From contig MCFH01000051.1 of NCBI GenBank assembly GCA_002104945.1, forward strand, positions 1 through 64,000: a DNA stretch of 64,000 nt, in the 5' to 3' direction. Every line of letters starts with the position of its first letter. The first letter of the stretch is position 1. Made by a program: the position numbers and the translations under genes. Below, in pieces: positions 12,841-25,889 of the stretch. The DNA is from Piromyces finnis. Lineage: Eukaryota > Neocallimastigomycota > Neocallimastigomycetes > Neocallimastigales > Neocallimastigaceae. The notes below the pieces were generated by a model that saw only the letters and a program-made list of their open reading frames with translations, made no database searches and was not told the origin of the DNA.

Positions 12841-15800
12841 ATGAATTCAGACAAAACTACTCTTATTAATTTATTTACTAAGGAAGTATCTTGTTTCAAT
12901 AAAGGTATAAATAGTTTATTTTTATTACTTTATTATTTTGATAAGTTTTCCTTTTTTCTTTCTTTTTTTTTTTTTTCATTCCAATAAAAATTAGTAAAAT
13001 TCAAATTAGGAAAATGATTGAAAAGTGAAGTATTGAAATGCAATTAAGAATAATACACCAAAAATCATTGCATATACAAGAAAATGTTCATTTATAATAA
13101 ATATAAATTACAACAAATATATAATACTTTTTTCAATTTGTATAAATTTCATTTATATAATCAATTATTATTGATGAAATTAAAATTCAATTTTTAATGA
13201 ATTAATGATTATTAAATTATGGTTCTTTACTTTTTCTTTTCTTTTCTTTCTTTTTTAAAAAAAGAAAGAATAAAAGTAAATAATTATTAATAAAATTACA
13301 TAATAAATTAATAGAATTCTTGATTAATTAAAAAAAAAAAATAGAATTTAAAACAAAAGAAAAAAAAAAAATTAAAATGCTTTTTTGATATAATTGAAAC
13401 ATAATTTTATGCAAGTACTCAACATATATGCTATTTTAATTATTTTTACTCATCATTTATTTATATCAAATACTTAAAATTATCTATTATAAGATGAATT
13501 AAAAGAAGTTGAAAAAAATTTATTGGCAATGGAGAAATGTCAAAATTTCTCTCTTTGTGTACTTGAAATTATTGCTGATGAATCAATACCTGAACCAACT
13601 CGTTTTTCAGCTGCAATTTACTTTAAAAACTATATGAAGAAACGTTGGCCACAAGTAAAATTATTAATATATTACTACTGATGATAATACATGCTTTTTT
13701 TAATAAAAAATATCATGAATATATAATTAAAATAAATATCATAGATTGAAGGAGAAGCCGATTATTTACCAGAAAATGATCGTATAAGAATAAAAGAAGG
13801 TATTATTAGTCTTATGATCAATGTTCCTGTTAAACTTCAACGTCAACTTAATGAAGCCATTTTAATTATTGCTGATAATGATTTTCCACAAAAATGGCCA
13901 AATTTAATTCAAGTAATATTAATTTATAATATTTAATTTTAAAAAAAGTGTTTTCCTTATAATGATTAATTTAATATATATTTTTAGGAATTGGTTGCTA
14001 ATTTATGTGATGATTATAGAAAAAATAATGGTATATTAGAAACAGCTCATTTAATATTTAAAAGGTTAGAAATACATCATGCATGAAACATTTACAATTG
14101 AAAAATATATAAATTATTAATTTAAAAATAATTATTTAAATAATAGATGGAGATCTCAATTTCGTTCAAATGAACTTTTCTCTGAAATTAAGTTAGTTTT
14201 AGAACATTTCTCTCAACCATATTTAGATTTCTTCAAGGTATTGTATTTTTAATATATATTACCATAATTTATAAGAATGTGTAAATAATTCAGCGTATTA
14301 CAAATAAATTGTTAGACTTGATTATAAAAGCATTAAAAAATATTGTTTTAATATAATTTTTTTATATATTTAATATTAGGCTACTGATGCTTTAATTGAT
14401 TCAAACAATAATAATAAAGAAGCATTAGATATTTTATTCCAAGCATTATTTACAATTACAAAAATCTTTTATAGTTTAAACTGTCAAGATATACCTGAAT
14501 TTTTTGAAGATCATCAAGAAGAATTTATGACATTACTTCATAAATATTTAGTATATTCTAATCCTCTTTTAGAAAGTGATGTAAGTTTTATTATAATAGT
14601 TATTATTGCTACCTATGTTAAAAAAAGTTTTTTATTAAATAATTTTTATTAAATAAATATTGAATATTGAAATAACTATTAAATAATTTGACTTTTAAAT
14701 TATGAAATAAAGGATGATGAAGAAACTGGTATTATTGAAAAAACCAAAACTTCTATTTGTGAAATTATTGATTTATATGCTAAACGTTATGAAGAAGTTT
14801 TCCCAAAGTTACCAGAATTTGTTCAAACAATTTGGGAATTATTAACTCATTATGGATTAGAACCAAAATATGATTTAGTATGTTATTTATTAATAATAAA
14901 AGCCTAAAATGAGATAAACTATTTTTAAATTGTTATGATTAACAGATTGTAAAATATATATAATATTGTTTATAGTTGGTCAGTAAAGCTATTGGTTTCT
15001 TATCATCTGTTGTTAAGCCAATTAGACATAAAGAATTATTCCAAAATCCAGAAATTTTAAGCAATATTTGTGAAAAGATTATTTTACCAAATATGACTCT
15101 AAGAGGTTCGTATTTCTTTTTTTTTTTTAAAAAAAAAAAAAATAATAAAATAATTACAAAACTATATAATTTTCAATATATTTCAAATAAATTAAATATA
15201 AATCAATTAATAATTAATAAATAGAATCTGATGAAGAACTCTTTGAAGATGATCCAATTGAATATATCCGTAGAGATTTAGAAGGATCAGGTATATTAAA
15301 ATTATTATTATTTTTTATATTAATATAGCTTGCTTAACATTTAAATATTTAATTATAAAAAGATTCTGAAACAAGAAGAAGATCATCTTCTGATTTAATT
15401 CGTGGATTATTAGAACATTTCGAAAAAGAAGTTACAGAAATTTTCTCAAATTATGTTACAATGTGTCTTCAAGTATTTTTTTTAATAATAACTATTTATT
15501 ATATATATATATATATAAAGCAAAATATTAATTATAACATTTTATTATAAATACTAGAATTATAATTCAAACCCAGAACAAAATTGGAAAGCTAAGGATA
15601 CCGCTTTATATTTAATTATTTCATTATCAGCAAAGAACTTAGCTTCTCAAGTAAATATAAAAAAATCATAAAATAAGGCATAAAGAAAATATTTGTATTA
15701 AAATATTTTTTTTTTTTTGATTTAATATAAAAATAGTTTGGAGCTACTAAAGTCAATGAATATATTCCACTTATGAATGTATTTAATGAAAACATTTTAC

Positions 15801-18258
15801 CAGATTTAAGGGCTCCAGTTAATGGAAATATTCACCCAATTATTAAAGTTGACGCTTTAAAATATTTAATTACTTTTAGAAACCAAGTAATTATTATAAT
15901 TATATAATTCTATTAGTAATATTTTTTTTATAACTACTATTGAAAATAATTTATTTATTTAAAATATTCTATATAGTTTTTACAAGATAAAGCAAGATTT
16001 AAGGAAATATTCCCAATTATTGTTGAACATTTATCTTCCTCAAATTATTTAGTTCATACTTATGCTGCTATTTGTATTACCAATATTTTATCTATGAAAC
16101 AAGGAGCTAGATTAATGTAATAACAATACTATTTTTTTAATCCATCATGGAAAAATTGACATTAATCAAATTTTACATTTAATAGATACGGCCAAGATGA
16201 TATTCGTGAATACGTTCAAGTATTATTAATTAGTTTATTTGGTATATTAGAAAAGAGTGGTCAAAATTCAGCAAAATTATCTGAAAATGATTATCTTATG
16301 AAAAGTAAGTTTTCATTAAAAGTTGTATTATGTATTATAAGCAATAATTAATATTATATTTAATTTGTATTGATTGTAGTAGAAATTCTTATGTTTTATA
16401 TTAATAATAATTTCTAATATATTTTTTTTTTCTATATAAAAATTATACATTATGTAAAAGCTATTGCAAGAGTTATTGTTACCTGTCATAATGATATTGT
16501 TCCATTCATTGATGATATATTATCAAAGTTAACCAATATTATTGGTACTATTAGTGTTAATCCAAGTAATCCAAAATTCAATCACTTTGCTTTTGAATCA
16601 ATGGGTGCTTTAATTAGGTGAATATTAACATCTATGCACTCTTTTATTTTTTTATTTTTTTTAATACTAATTTTCTATATATATATATATATAGATATAC
16701 ATGTAATAACAATCCAGCTACTGTTCAACAATTCGAACAATTCTTATTCCCACACTTCCAAGAAATTATTAGAAGAGATATTTCTGAATTCTTACCATAT
16801 GTTTTCCAAATTCTTGGTGAAATGTTAAAATTCCATAGCGAAAATTCTGTCCCAGAAGCATATCAAAATATGTTACCAACTTTATTAAAGCCATCTGAAC
16901 TTTGGGAAAATCGTGGTATGTATTTATTATATTTTTATCGAAAATAATATTTTGAATTCATTGTTTTATGTTTTATATAAATATTTATGACGAAAACAAA
17001 AACAATATTAAAATAAATATAAATTATAATAAACATAACAATTAAAGGTAATATTCCTGCCATCGTTAGACTCTTAAAAACTTACTTAGAAAAAGGATCT
17101 GCAAATATTATTGCTAATAACCAAGTTCCAAATTTCCTCGGTGTATTCCAAAATTTAGTTGCATCAAAGTTGAATGATCAATATGGTTTTGAACTTTTAA
17201 CTAACATTTTCTTATATATCCCAATGTAAATAATAAATGCCACTTTCACTAAATATTAAATTTTATTCTATTCGTTTATTAATGACAATATAATAAAATA
17301 ATATTATATATTAATTTTTTTAGGAAAACATTACAACCATATCTTGTAAACATATTTTTACTTCTTCTTACTCGTTTACAAACTCTTCGTACTGCTAAAT
17401 ATACAAGATCATTTGTTATTTTCATAAACTTTTTAGTTAGTGTACCAATTAATGATATAACACCATCCTTCATCTTTGAAGTATTTGATTCTGTTCAACC
17501 AAAGTAATTTTTTTCTTTTACTGGATTTAAAATTATTTTATTAATCTTATTAAATATATATTTGGTTTACAGCATTAATTTAATATATTTTTATTAACTA
17601 TTTATATTTTTTATTTACTGGTACAGATTATTACATAATTTATTAGATAGCATCATTATTCCAGAAATTACAGAAATTTTATCTCCACGTGATAGAAAAC
17701 TCTGCGAAATTGGAATGACTAATTTATTAACAGAAAATGACAATATGATGGTTGAACCATACATAGAATTATTGTAAGTCATTTATATCTTTAAAAAATA
17801 TTATTAAAATATATAATTTATATTCATTTTATTAATTCATATTATTATATATGTATTTATATTAGGCCAAAATTGATTTCACAAATCGTTTGCTTATTAG
17901 ATATTCCACAAGCTCAAACTGAAAAGAATGTTTATGATATTGATGATTACAGTATTGAAATTGGAGAAGCAGGTTATCAAACCACTTATAGTCGTTTATC
18001 TAGTTTAAGTGAAACCAGTGAAAAGATTGATTACCATCCAAATATTACAAATACAAAACAATTCTTTACTCAAAAAATGTTATTACTTCAACAACGTAAA
18101 CCAAATGAGGTATTGTTTTAAATGTATTAATAATTCCCATTTCATTAAATAATTATTAATTATTAAAATATTTTAAATTTAAAATTTAATAGTTTGCACT
18201 TGCTTTAAGTAAAATACCAAAGGATGTTGAAATGAAGATGCAATCATTTACACAATAA
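12841..18258 (+). CDS. exportin-2 (CSE1/CAS), importin-alpha re-exporter
   Basis: Traced as 21 exons: 12841-12904, 13494-13654, 13745-13912, 13988-14064, 14147-14237, 14380-14580, 14713-14877, 14976-15105, 15225-15290, 15363-15472, 15558-15650, 15737-15886, 15977-16116, 16186-16304, 16461-16617, 16695-16915, 17048-17225, 17324-17503, 17627-17773, 17866-18109, 18193-18258. All junctions are GT...AG and in phase, giving 975 residues, close to human CSE1L (971) and yeast Cse1 (960). Family landmarks: the importin-beta N-terminal domain (RFSAAIYFKNYMKKRW, about residues 60-75), FPQKWPNL, the YIRRDLEGSD...TRRR block near 366-380, and FNHFAFE...LIRYTC. This HEAT-repeat exportin binds RanGTP and returns importin-alpha to the cytosol after nuclear import. 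The first intron (589 nt) is much longer than the rest. Confidence 0.95.
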
Positions 18259-18342
18259 ATATGATATTGTTTTAAGCGATGTATAACAAGGGAAACTCTT
18301 TATTTCAATTAAAAACTTTATTGAATTATCTATTAATAGTTT

Positions 18343-18394
<52 letters not shown>

Positions 18395-19344
18395 TAATGA
18401 TAATGAAAATAAAAACACATTTGATTTTCCAAAATATATATAATTAAATTATTTTATTTAATATTTTTTATTATTACTATAATTAGAAAATAGAAAATAT
18501 TTATTATTTAATAAAAAAGAAAAAAGTAAATATAATTGTTTTAATAAATTTTTAAATTTGTATTTTTATATAATTATATTTGATTTTGTTTTGCTATTAT
18601 AAAATTTCTTACATATTAAAAATTAAAACTAATTGAGTTTCATAATCTATATTGGGAATTTTATTCAGGAATATATATTTGTAATTAATATTGTAATTTA
18701 TCATATACATGCAAAAGTTTTTACAATTTATAAAAAAAAAAGTAGAATTGAAGAGGAAATTTTTATTAATTAAAAAAATCATTTTTCAAACTGAAAAGTT
18801 ATCATATATTAGTAATTATATTTATGTTATTATTTTTTTTTAAAAAATGTATATAAAGAATAAAATTGATAAATGGTTGTTATGTAAACAAACAAAAATA
18901 ATAACAAAATTTTATTTTGTTTTTCTATATTTATAATAAATGAAATAGTTGAATACCTAAGAAATTTCTTTCTTTTATATCAACATTTTCTTTAAATATA
19001 AGGTTTTTTTCTTTTTATTATTATAAAATGAAAAGTTAACTTTTAATATATTATTATTACAATAGTAAATATTATTTTAATTTAAAAATTATTGTCAAAA
19101 CTTTATGGAAAAATCTAAATTAAGTTTATAATTAAAATTATATATATTAAATTATTTTTTATTATTGTAAAAAAAAAAAACATTTTGAATAAAAAAAAAC
19201 ATAAAAAAAAATATTATATTTATTTTTTTTCCCTTTAAAGTATACGCATTATATAAAAGTATTTATTATTTTTTTTTTAAAAAGAAACTTCAATAGGAGT
19301 GATAATTATCTATCTACATATATAACATTAATAATATATAAAAA
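18259..19344. other. A+T-rich spacer with (TAA)n microsatellite
   Basis: No gene seen. A clean ATA/TAA trinucleotide run lies about 90 bp after the CSE1 stop, at roughly 18347-18391, and probably falls in its 3' untranslated region or just beyond. Confidence 0.6.
18347..18391. repeat. (AAT)n microsatellite
   Basis: About fifteen uninterrupted trinucleotide units downstream of the CSE1 stop codon. Confidence 0.85.
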
Positions 19345-20843
19345 ATGAATCGTTTATTCGGAGGAAGCAAAAAACCAGCTCCAACTTTAGAAGAAGCTAT
19401 TTCCAATGTAATTAAACATATATTATAATAAACAACAATAATACCAACAATAAATACATTATAAATAATTAAATCAAATGCTACAATATATAATACTTTC
19501 TATTAAATGTAAATATAATATTAATCTTTTTTTTACAATTTTAAAAATAATATATGTGAATGAACAAACAAAATAATATAATAAATAGACTGATGGAAGA
19601 GTTGATTCTGTTGAGGTTAAAATTCGTCGTTTGGATGCTGAATTAGCAAAATATAAAGAACAAATGAGTAGAATGAGAGAGGGCGCAGCAAAAGTAATAT
19701 ATTTCATTATTAAATGATGATAATGATAATAATAATAATATAATAATAATAATAAAAAGGAAGAAAGAAAAGAGAATGTCGTCTAAATTGGATTATAACG
19801 AAATTAACTTTTCAAATTTAAAATATTTTTTTTTTTTTTATTTTTAATAAATACTGTTTTTTTGTTTAAATAGAATTCAGTTAAACAAAAAGCCATGAGA
19901 GTTTTAAAGCAAAAGAAAATGTAATATATTTGTATATTAAATTCATAATAATAATGATAATATATATTTTTGTAGTATATGTGATATATATGTGATTGGG
20001 ATAATAATTTAAATCCAAAATGCTAAACTTTTAAATAGGTATGAAAATCAAAGAGATCAATTAATGCAACAATCTTTCAACATGGAACAAACATCATTTG
20101 CCACAGAAAACTTAAAGAATACTGTTACTACTGTAAATGCAATGAAACAAGCTAACAAGCAACTTAAAAAACAATATAAAAAAGTCAATATTGATAAAAT
20201 TGAAGTAAGTATTAAAACATTTAAAAAAATAGAAAGGGAAATAGAAAAAAGAGTATATACATTAAATATAAATTCTAACAAAAATACTATTAAAAATTAT
20301 AAAGGCTATGCAAGATGAAATGGAAGATCTTCTCGATCAAGCTAATGAAATTCAAGAAGCACTTGGTCGTACTTATGGCTTACCAGAAGATATTGATGAA
20401 GCAGACCTTGAAGCTGGTAAATAATATTACTTTAAATTTTAATCTATTTATATTGTATTAAAAAATAAATAATAAAAACTATAATGTATAATGCTTTGTA
20501 TTATAATCATAATATGCTTCATTTATTAAACTAAAATATTACTAATTTAATAATATTATTAACAACAATAATAATAAAATATAGAATTAGATGCTTTAAA
20601 TGATGATTATTTAGAAGAAGAAGAAATGCCAGCATATCTTGAAGAACCAGATATTGCACTTCCAGATGTTGGTGACCAACCATTACATAACGAAGTAATT
20701 TCTTTTTTTATTTATATTATTTTATTTTTTTTTTTTTTTTTATGAAAGTATATTTATATTAACTTTTAATTGCACATATTAATTAGGAAAATGGTGTTAA
20801 ATTAGATGAATATGGTCTTCCAGAAGCTCCAATGAAGGCTTAA
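19345..20843 (+). CDS. ESCRT-III-associated protein Vps60/CHMP5
   Basis: Seven exons: 19345-19407, 19589-19693, 19874-19920, 20039-20204, 20305-20416, 20585-20694, 20787-20843; all GT...AG, all in phase, 219 residues, exactly the length of human CHMP5. Snf7-family features: the N-terminus MNRLFGG, a basic first helix ([36 protein letters not shown]), the QQSFNMEQ motif typical of the CHMP5/Vps60 branch, an acidic C-terminal half, and the C-terminal DEYGLP motif. The DLEAELDAL segment near residue 150 is also shared with CHMP5. Vps60 acts with Vta1/LIP5 to regulate Vps4 disassembly of ESCRT-III on endosomes; that role is from the family. The CHMP5 assignment rather than Snf7/CHMP4 rests on QQSFNMEQ and the C-terminus. 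Confidence 0.95.
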
Positions 20844-21566
20844 ATAGAATAAGTTATTTATGTTTTAAAAAATTAATTCCATTTATTTTTTTTTTAAAAA
20901 AAAAAAAAGAAAGAAAAAATGCAATGGATGATAATGCGTCAAAAAGTCAAAAAGTTAAAAAGTCAAAAAGTCAAAAAAAAAAAAAAAAAACAAAAAAACA
21001 AAAACAAAAACAAAAACAAAATTGATATTATTGACATCTATAAATTAAAATAATATGCATTTTAAAAAAGTATCATATATCATATACTATTATTTCTTTA
21101 TGATTTAAATATGAGAATATAAATTATTTAACATCCGTATTATTTATTTAATGGTAAATTCCTTATAAAATGAAATTAAATAATTAGAATTATTTTATCT
21201 ATTAAATTCTCATATTAATTAAAAAGAAATATTTAATTTTATAATAAATTCATTGCTAACTATAATAACAAAATAATAATAACAATAATATAACTATATT
21301 TTAATATAAACTCTATCATCGCGTTCTCAAATGTAAATAAGATATAATAATAATAATATATTATAAGATATATATTTTTAAAAATATATTAATGATGGTA
21401 AAAAAAAAAAAGTAATATATATTAAAACTTAAAAGTTAAGACTAAACAGAGAAATAAATAAAGTAAAAAAAAAAAATGTAATAGTCTTTGCTTTTTTTTT
21501 TTTTTTTTCTTAATACTTATATATTTGAATTCTCAACATCATAATAGTGTTATATAATAAATATAT
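20844..21566. other. convergent spacer with minisatellite
   Basis: Lies between two convergent genes. About 90-170 bp after the VPS60 stop are four units of AAAAAGT(C/T) (about 20939-20977) followed by an A run and CAAAAA units to about 21020. The rest is A+T-rich without structure I can name. Confidence 0.6.
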
Positions 21567-23713
21567 TTATTTTTTAATAATTATTGGAGTATTTACATTA
21601 TTAACATCTTGAATAATGCAGGATAATATTTTGTAATATTGTAGAAATTCATTAGTAGACAGAGAATCATCATCTAATTGGGGTATTAATTCATTTTTTA
21701 TATAAGATTGAATTGAATATTCTAGTTCTGCTTTTTGAATTTCAAAGCATATCATTGCATGTTTTAATAAATCTGATAAGGACTGATAATAATATATTTT
21801 ATTAGTAGTCAAGTCTTTTGATTCTATATTAATAGTAATAGTAAACATTTTTTAAATAAGAAGTTTGGTAAATTATTGATTTTATGATATAATAGATATA
21901 TATTATATATTTATTCATTTATTATTCATATCATTTACACTTTTTATTATTACCTTTTTTTATCATTGATAAGTGATCCTTCCATTGTTTATTTAATGTT
22001 GATGATGTTTTATTTATGTTATTATCTAGTTTTGTTTTTGTATATATCATTATAAATAATCAAATAATTTGATTTTTTATTTTTATAATTATTAATTTAA
22101 AAACTTAATCTTTATTATAAGTTAAATGATATATAATAATAAAATATTACAATTAATTAATATATAATTTTCAATTTCATCAGTCATTTCTGTTAAGGAA
22201 TAAAGTTCATTAAGTAATGTATCATCGTTACTTGTCGGTAATTCTTTTATTAATATTTATTATAAATAATTTGGTAAATCAATACAGATAAATAAATATA
22301 TTAATATTATAGTAAATGTACCATTCATCAATAATTCGCTTATATATGAATATTTTTGTAAAAGAGAATCCATATTATCTATAAGAATATCAATGTTTTC
22401 CTTTTTACGGATAATATTATATTAAATCAATATTTTTATGTCTTATATATTATTGTCTTTTATTATTATTTTAATACTACTTCATTATCTGACATTCTAT
22501 TTGAAAATTCTAACAGTGCAAGTTTTGAATTTTTATAAGTTTCATATACTGAATTTAATTTACTATATATTAAAAAATTATTGGAAAAAATAAATTAAAA
22601 ATTAAAATTTATATTATATGAATTTTTTTATATATTTTGTAAAGATATAATAAGAAAATTATTAACATACTTAAAATGTTCTTCATACTTCATAGTAATT
22701 TTATTAGATATATATATTTTTCTAAAAGAAAAATAAATAGATATAAATAATATAGCTATTAATTTTTATGATTATTTTTAGTAAAAAAAAAAAAAAAAGA
22801 AAAAGAGAATAAAATATTATACCTTTTTTCAGGAGCAACTTTTTTACATTTTATTTTTTCTGTTTTTATTTTAAGGTCACTTTTAGTTTTTTTATTCATA
22901 TTAACGATATTATTATTATTTTCTCTTATATTATTATTATTAAGTCGTTCATCTAGTTTTTTCTTTTTCTTATTTGTCAATTCTTCAATTTTATATTGCT
23001 AATATACATGATATATATATGAATTAATTGCATTACATGCGATATAGTAATGTAATTTTACTTTAAATTTATATTTTATAGATATTTTAAAAATAATATT
23101 TATTTCAATATTTAGTTATTATCGTATATAGTTACGCTTTTAATATATGGGTGATTTAATATTCTCTCTGATTTTTCAATTAGTTGATGTAAGTGTTCCT
23201 CTATATCAAATACATATGAAAGCCATTAATATTTGTAATTTGGTTTATATAGATATTTATTAAAATATTGTATATATAAGATTTTATTATTATATTAAAA
23301 ACATTTAAAAAAATTAAATGATATAGCTTACCTTTATTCTCAATTAAAGCATCATTCCTAACAAATTGAAATGTTAATATTGTTATTATTATTATTAAAC
23401 AAATTATTAAGTTATATTTTTAGTATATACTTATTTGATTCCTCTTTGTTATCTCTTGTATTAGTATCTATAGAATTTAAATTAAGATTTTTTCTTTCTG
23501 AAATAATTTGGTTTAAAATTGAATTTTCATACTGATATAATAATTGTAATTGTAAATTAAAATAATTTATTGAATTATGAATTTTATTAATAAATAATAT
23601 GAAACTAAAAGTAAATGTATTTTATATTAGTGTAATTGATAAAAAGGAATATATAATTAAATATATATAATTATAAATTACTTTTTTATTTTATCATTTG
23701 TTGTACCGCTCAT
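21567..23713 (-). CDS. unrecognised coiled-coil protein, multi-exon
   Basis: Ten exons read in one continuous phase on the minus strand: 23531-23431, 23357-23332, 23200-23136, 22998-22823, 22721-22671, 22562-22481, 22400-22322, 22243-22151, 22025-21954, 21823-21567 (stop at 21569-21567). A likely first exon is 23713-23682, starting MSGTTNDKIK, but its donor phase is off by one nucleotide relative to the next exon. The product is about 344 residues, Lys/Asn/Glu-rich and helical, with heptad-like Leu/Ile spacing (HLHQLIEKSERIL; ENIDILIDNMDSLLQ), a basic linker near residues 80-130 (KKKKKLDER, KCKKVAPEKR) and a helical C-terminus. It looks like a structural or complex-assembly subunit (kinetochore, augmin or vesicle-tether type), but I recognise no family and assign no function. 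Confidence 0.7.
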
Positions 23714-24190
23714 TTTACTCTACTTTTTACAAATTTCACTTTTTATTAAAAAAGTCTTAAAGTATTATCTATAAATATAGTAATAAAAATAATTATATTA
23801 ATTAAAATATATTCAATAATTGATTAAATTAGAATAAAAAATCTGTATAAATGTAGGACAAGGACAAGTTTTTTTTAAAAATCTTCATTTTTAATATAAA
23901 TTAATATATTTATAATATATAAATAATATATTGATTATAAATTAAATTGAAAGTTTTTTTTAAAAAAAGAAATAATAATGATTTTTTAAAGGTAATAAAT
24001 CCTTTTTATATTTTAAATTCAAAAATAATTCGAAATTCATTTATGAAATCATTGAATTAGATAAAATCTCCAAAGGTTAAATTAATTATTTTTAAATCAG
24101 TTTTTTTTTTTTTTTTTTAAAAAAAAAAAGAAAATAAATAAATAAGTAAAATAGAAAAATAAAATAAAATAAAAAAAAAAATTTTGTTCA
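23714..24190. other. divergent promoter region
   Basis: About 480 bp between the divergent starts of the coiled-coil gene and TOF1. It contains poly-T/poly-A tracts and no recognisable element; both transcription starts must lie here if the first exons are right. Confidence 0.45.
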
Positions 24191-25848
24191 ATGGACAAAG
24201 TATACCAAGGTAAAATTATATAAATTGAATAAAGTCTATAAACACAATTCTCAAATTTAAATTAATACATTTAGAAATTTAATTTTTTCTTATTTTTTTT
24301 TTTTTCTTTTTTTAAAAAAAAGGAAAGAGAAAAATGAAAAAAAAAAATAATTTTATTTTTAATTTTTTGTTTTAAAGTGTTTTTTAAAATAAGCTATAGT
24401 TCTATTTTACATTCACAAATGAGTAGAATTTTAAAACATTTAAATATTTTTAAAGTTTTTTTTACTCCTTTTTAAATATATATATATATTATTTATGAAA
24501 TACTGTATATAAAATTTATTATTTTATAAATATTTATAAAATTAATATAAGTATTTGTCATATAGATAGTAAATTAATTCTATTATATTTTTATAATATT
24601 TTAAAAATATATCAATTTCAATGTACATTCATAGCTCATTTACTGTCAGGTAATTATTAAATAAAATATTTTATCATAAAAACAATAATTAATATTAATA
24701 AAATAAACATGTACATTATTATAATTAATACTATAATTATTATATATCAATTAACAATAATAACAGTATGCAGTGCACTTGGTGGTTTCGAAACTGTTGA
24801 ACTAAGCAATGGAGAATCTGTAAAAAAATATGTTATTGGTGATGAATGTTATGGTAATTTAATTATTTTAAAAATTAATGTTAAATATATTTTTAGGGTT
24901 ATATAATTATACAATTTAAATTTAAGAAATCATTAATCAGAGTAGTTAATGTTAATAAAAATGAAATTCTATATATTTTTTAAATAACTTTAAAAAAAAA
25001 ATGTAGACTGTTTAAAAGATTTGAAAAAATTCTTACGTCAGGATGATTCAAATGTTGAAAAATATGTTTCTCGGTCATTAGGTTCTTGGATGATTGTTCA
25101 AAAAGATTTAATTCCAATATTAATAGAATATAAAAATGACGAAAAAATTTCCATGGCTGTTGGTAAATAAAATTAATATAAAATTTATATAAATAAGTAG
25201 TTTACCTAAAATTAGTAAATATTGTTACGCTATTGATTGATTTACCAAACTCATATTAACATTGCTTGTGTTTAATATAATTAATATATAGTTGAAGTTT
25301 TAGTTCCATTAACTTGGCCAATTGAAGTTACTCTCGATGAAATAAAAACAAATGATCAAGATATACCAAATCAAATAGAATATTTGGAATCATATAAAGA
25401 AGCAATGGTTTCAACTGAAGCTCTTGATGCATTATTTGAAATTATTGTTAAACCATTATCAGTTTCATTTCATGATCGTAATTATAAGGAAACAGCATTA
25501 ATTCGTTTGATTTTTACATTGATTAGAAATTTATTATGTATAAAGGATAAAGAAGCTTCAGTATTAACATCTACAGATAAACTACGAAGATCTACTTTAC
25601 AAGTAAAGATTATAATAAAAAAATAAAATATAATAACAGTTATTAATTTAAAAAAAATATTAATTGTATAAACATTCAATACAGGAACGATTAATGATAA
25701 AATTACAAAAATCGAACTTTATCGAATTACTTTTGTCATTTTCAGGATCTTTAGATGAAAGTGAATATGTTGAATGGAATATGTTAATTTTAGAAATATT
25801 TTATTATATGTTCATTGGAAGAGATCCTGAAGAAATTCTGTCAAATAA

Positions 25849-25889
<41 letters not shown>

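Noticed and set aside
24709-24906. Frame starting at ATG 24709 as a separate small gene
   Set aside because: Its downstream half is TOF1 exon 2; the upstream part is intron-like Ile/Tyr-rich sequence. Kept only as an alternative TOF1 start.
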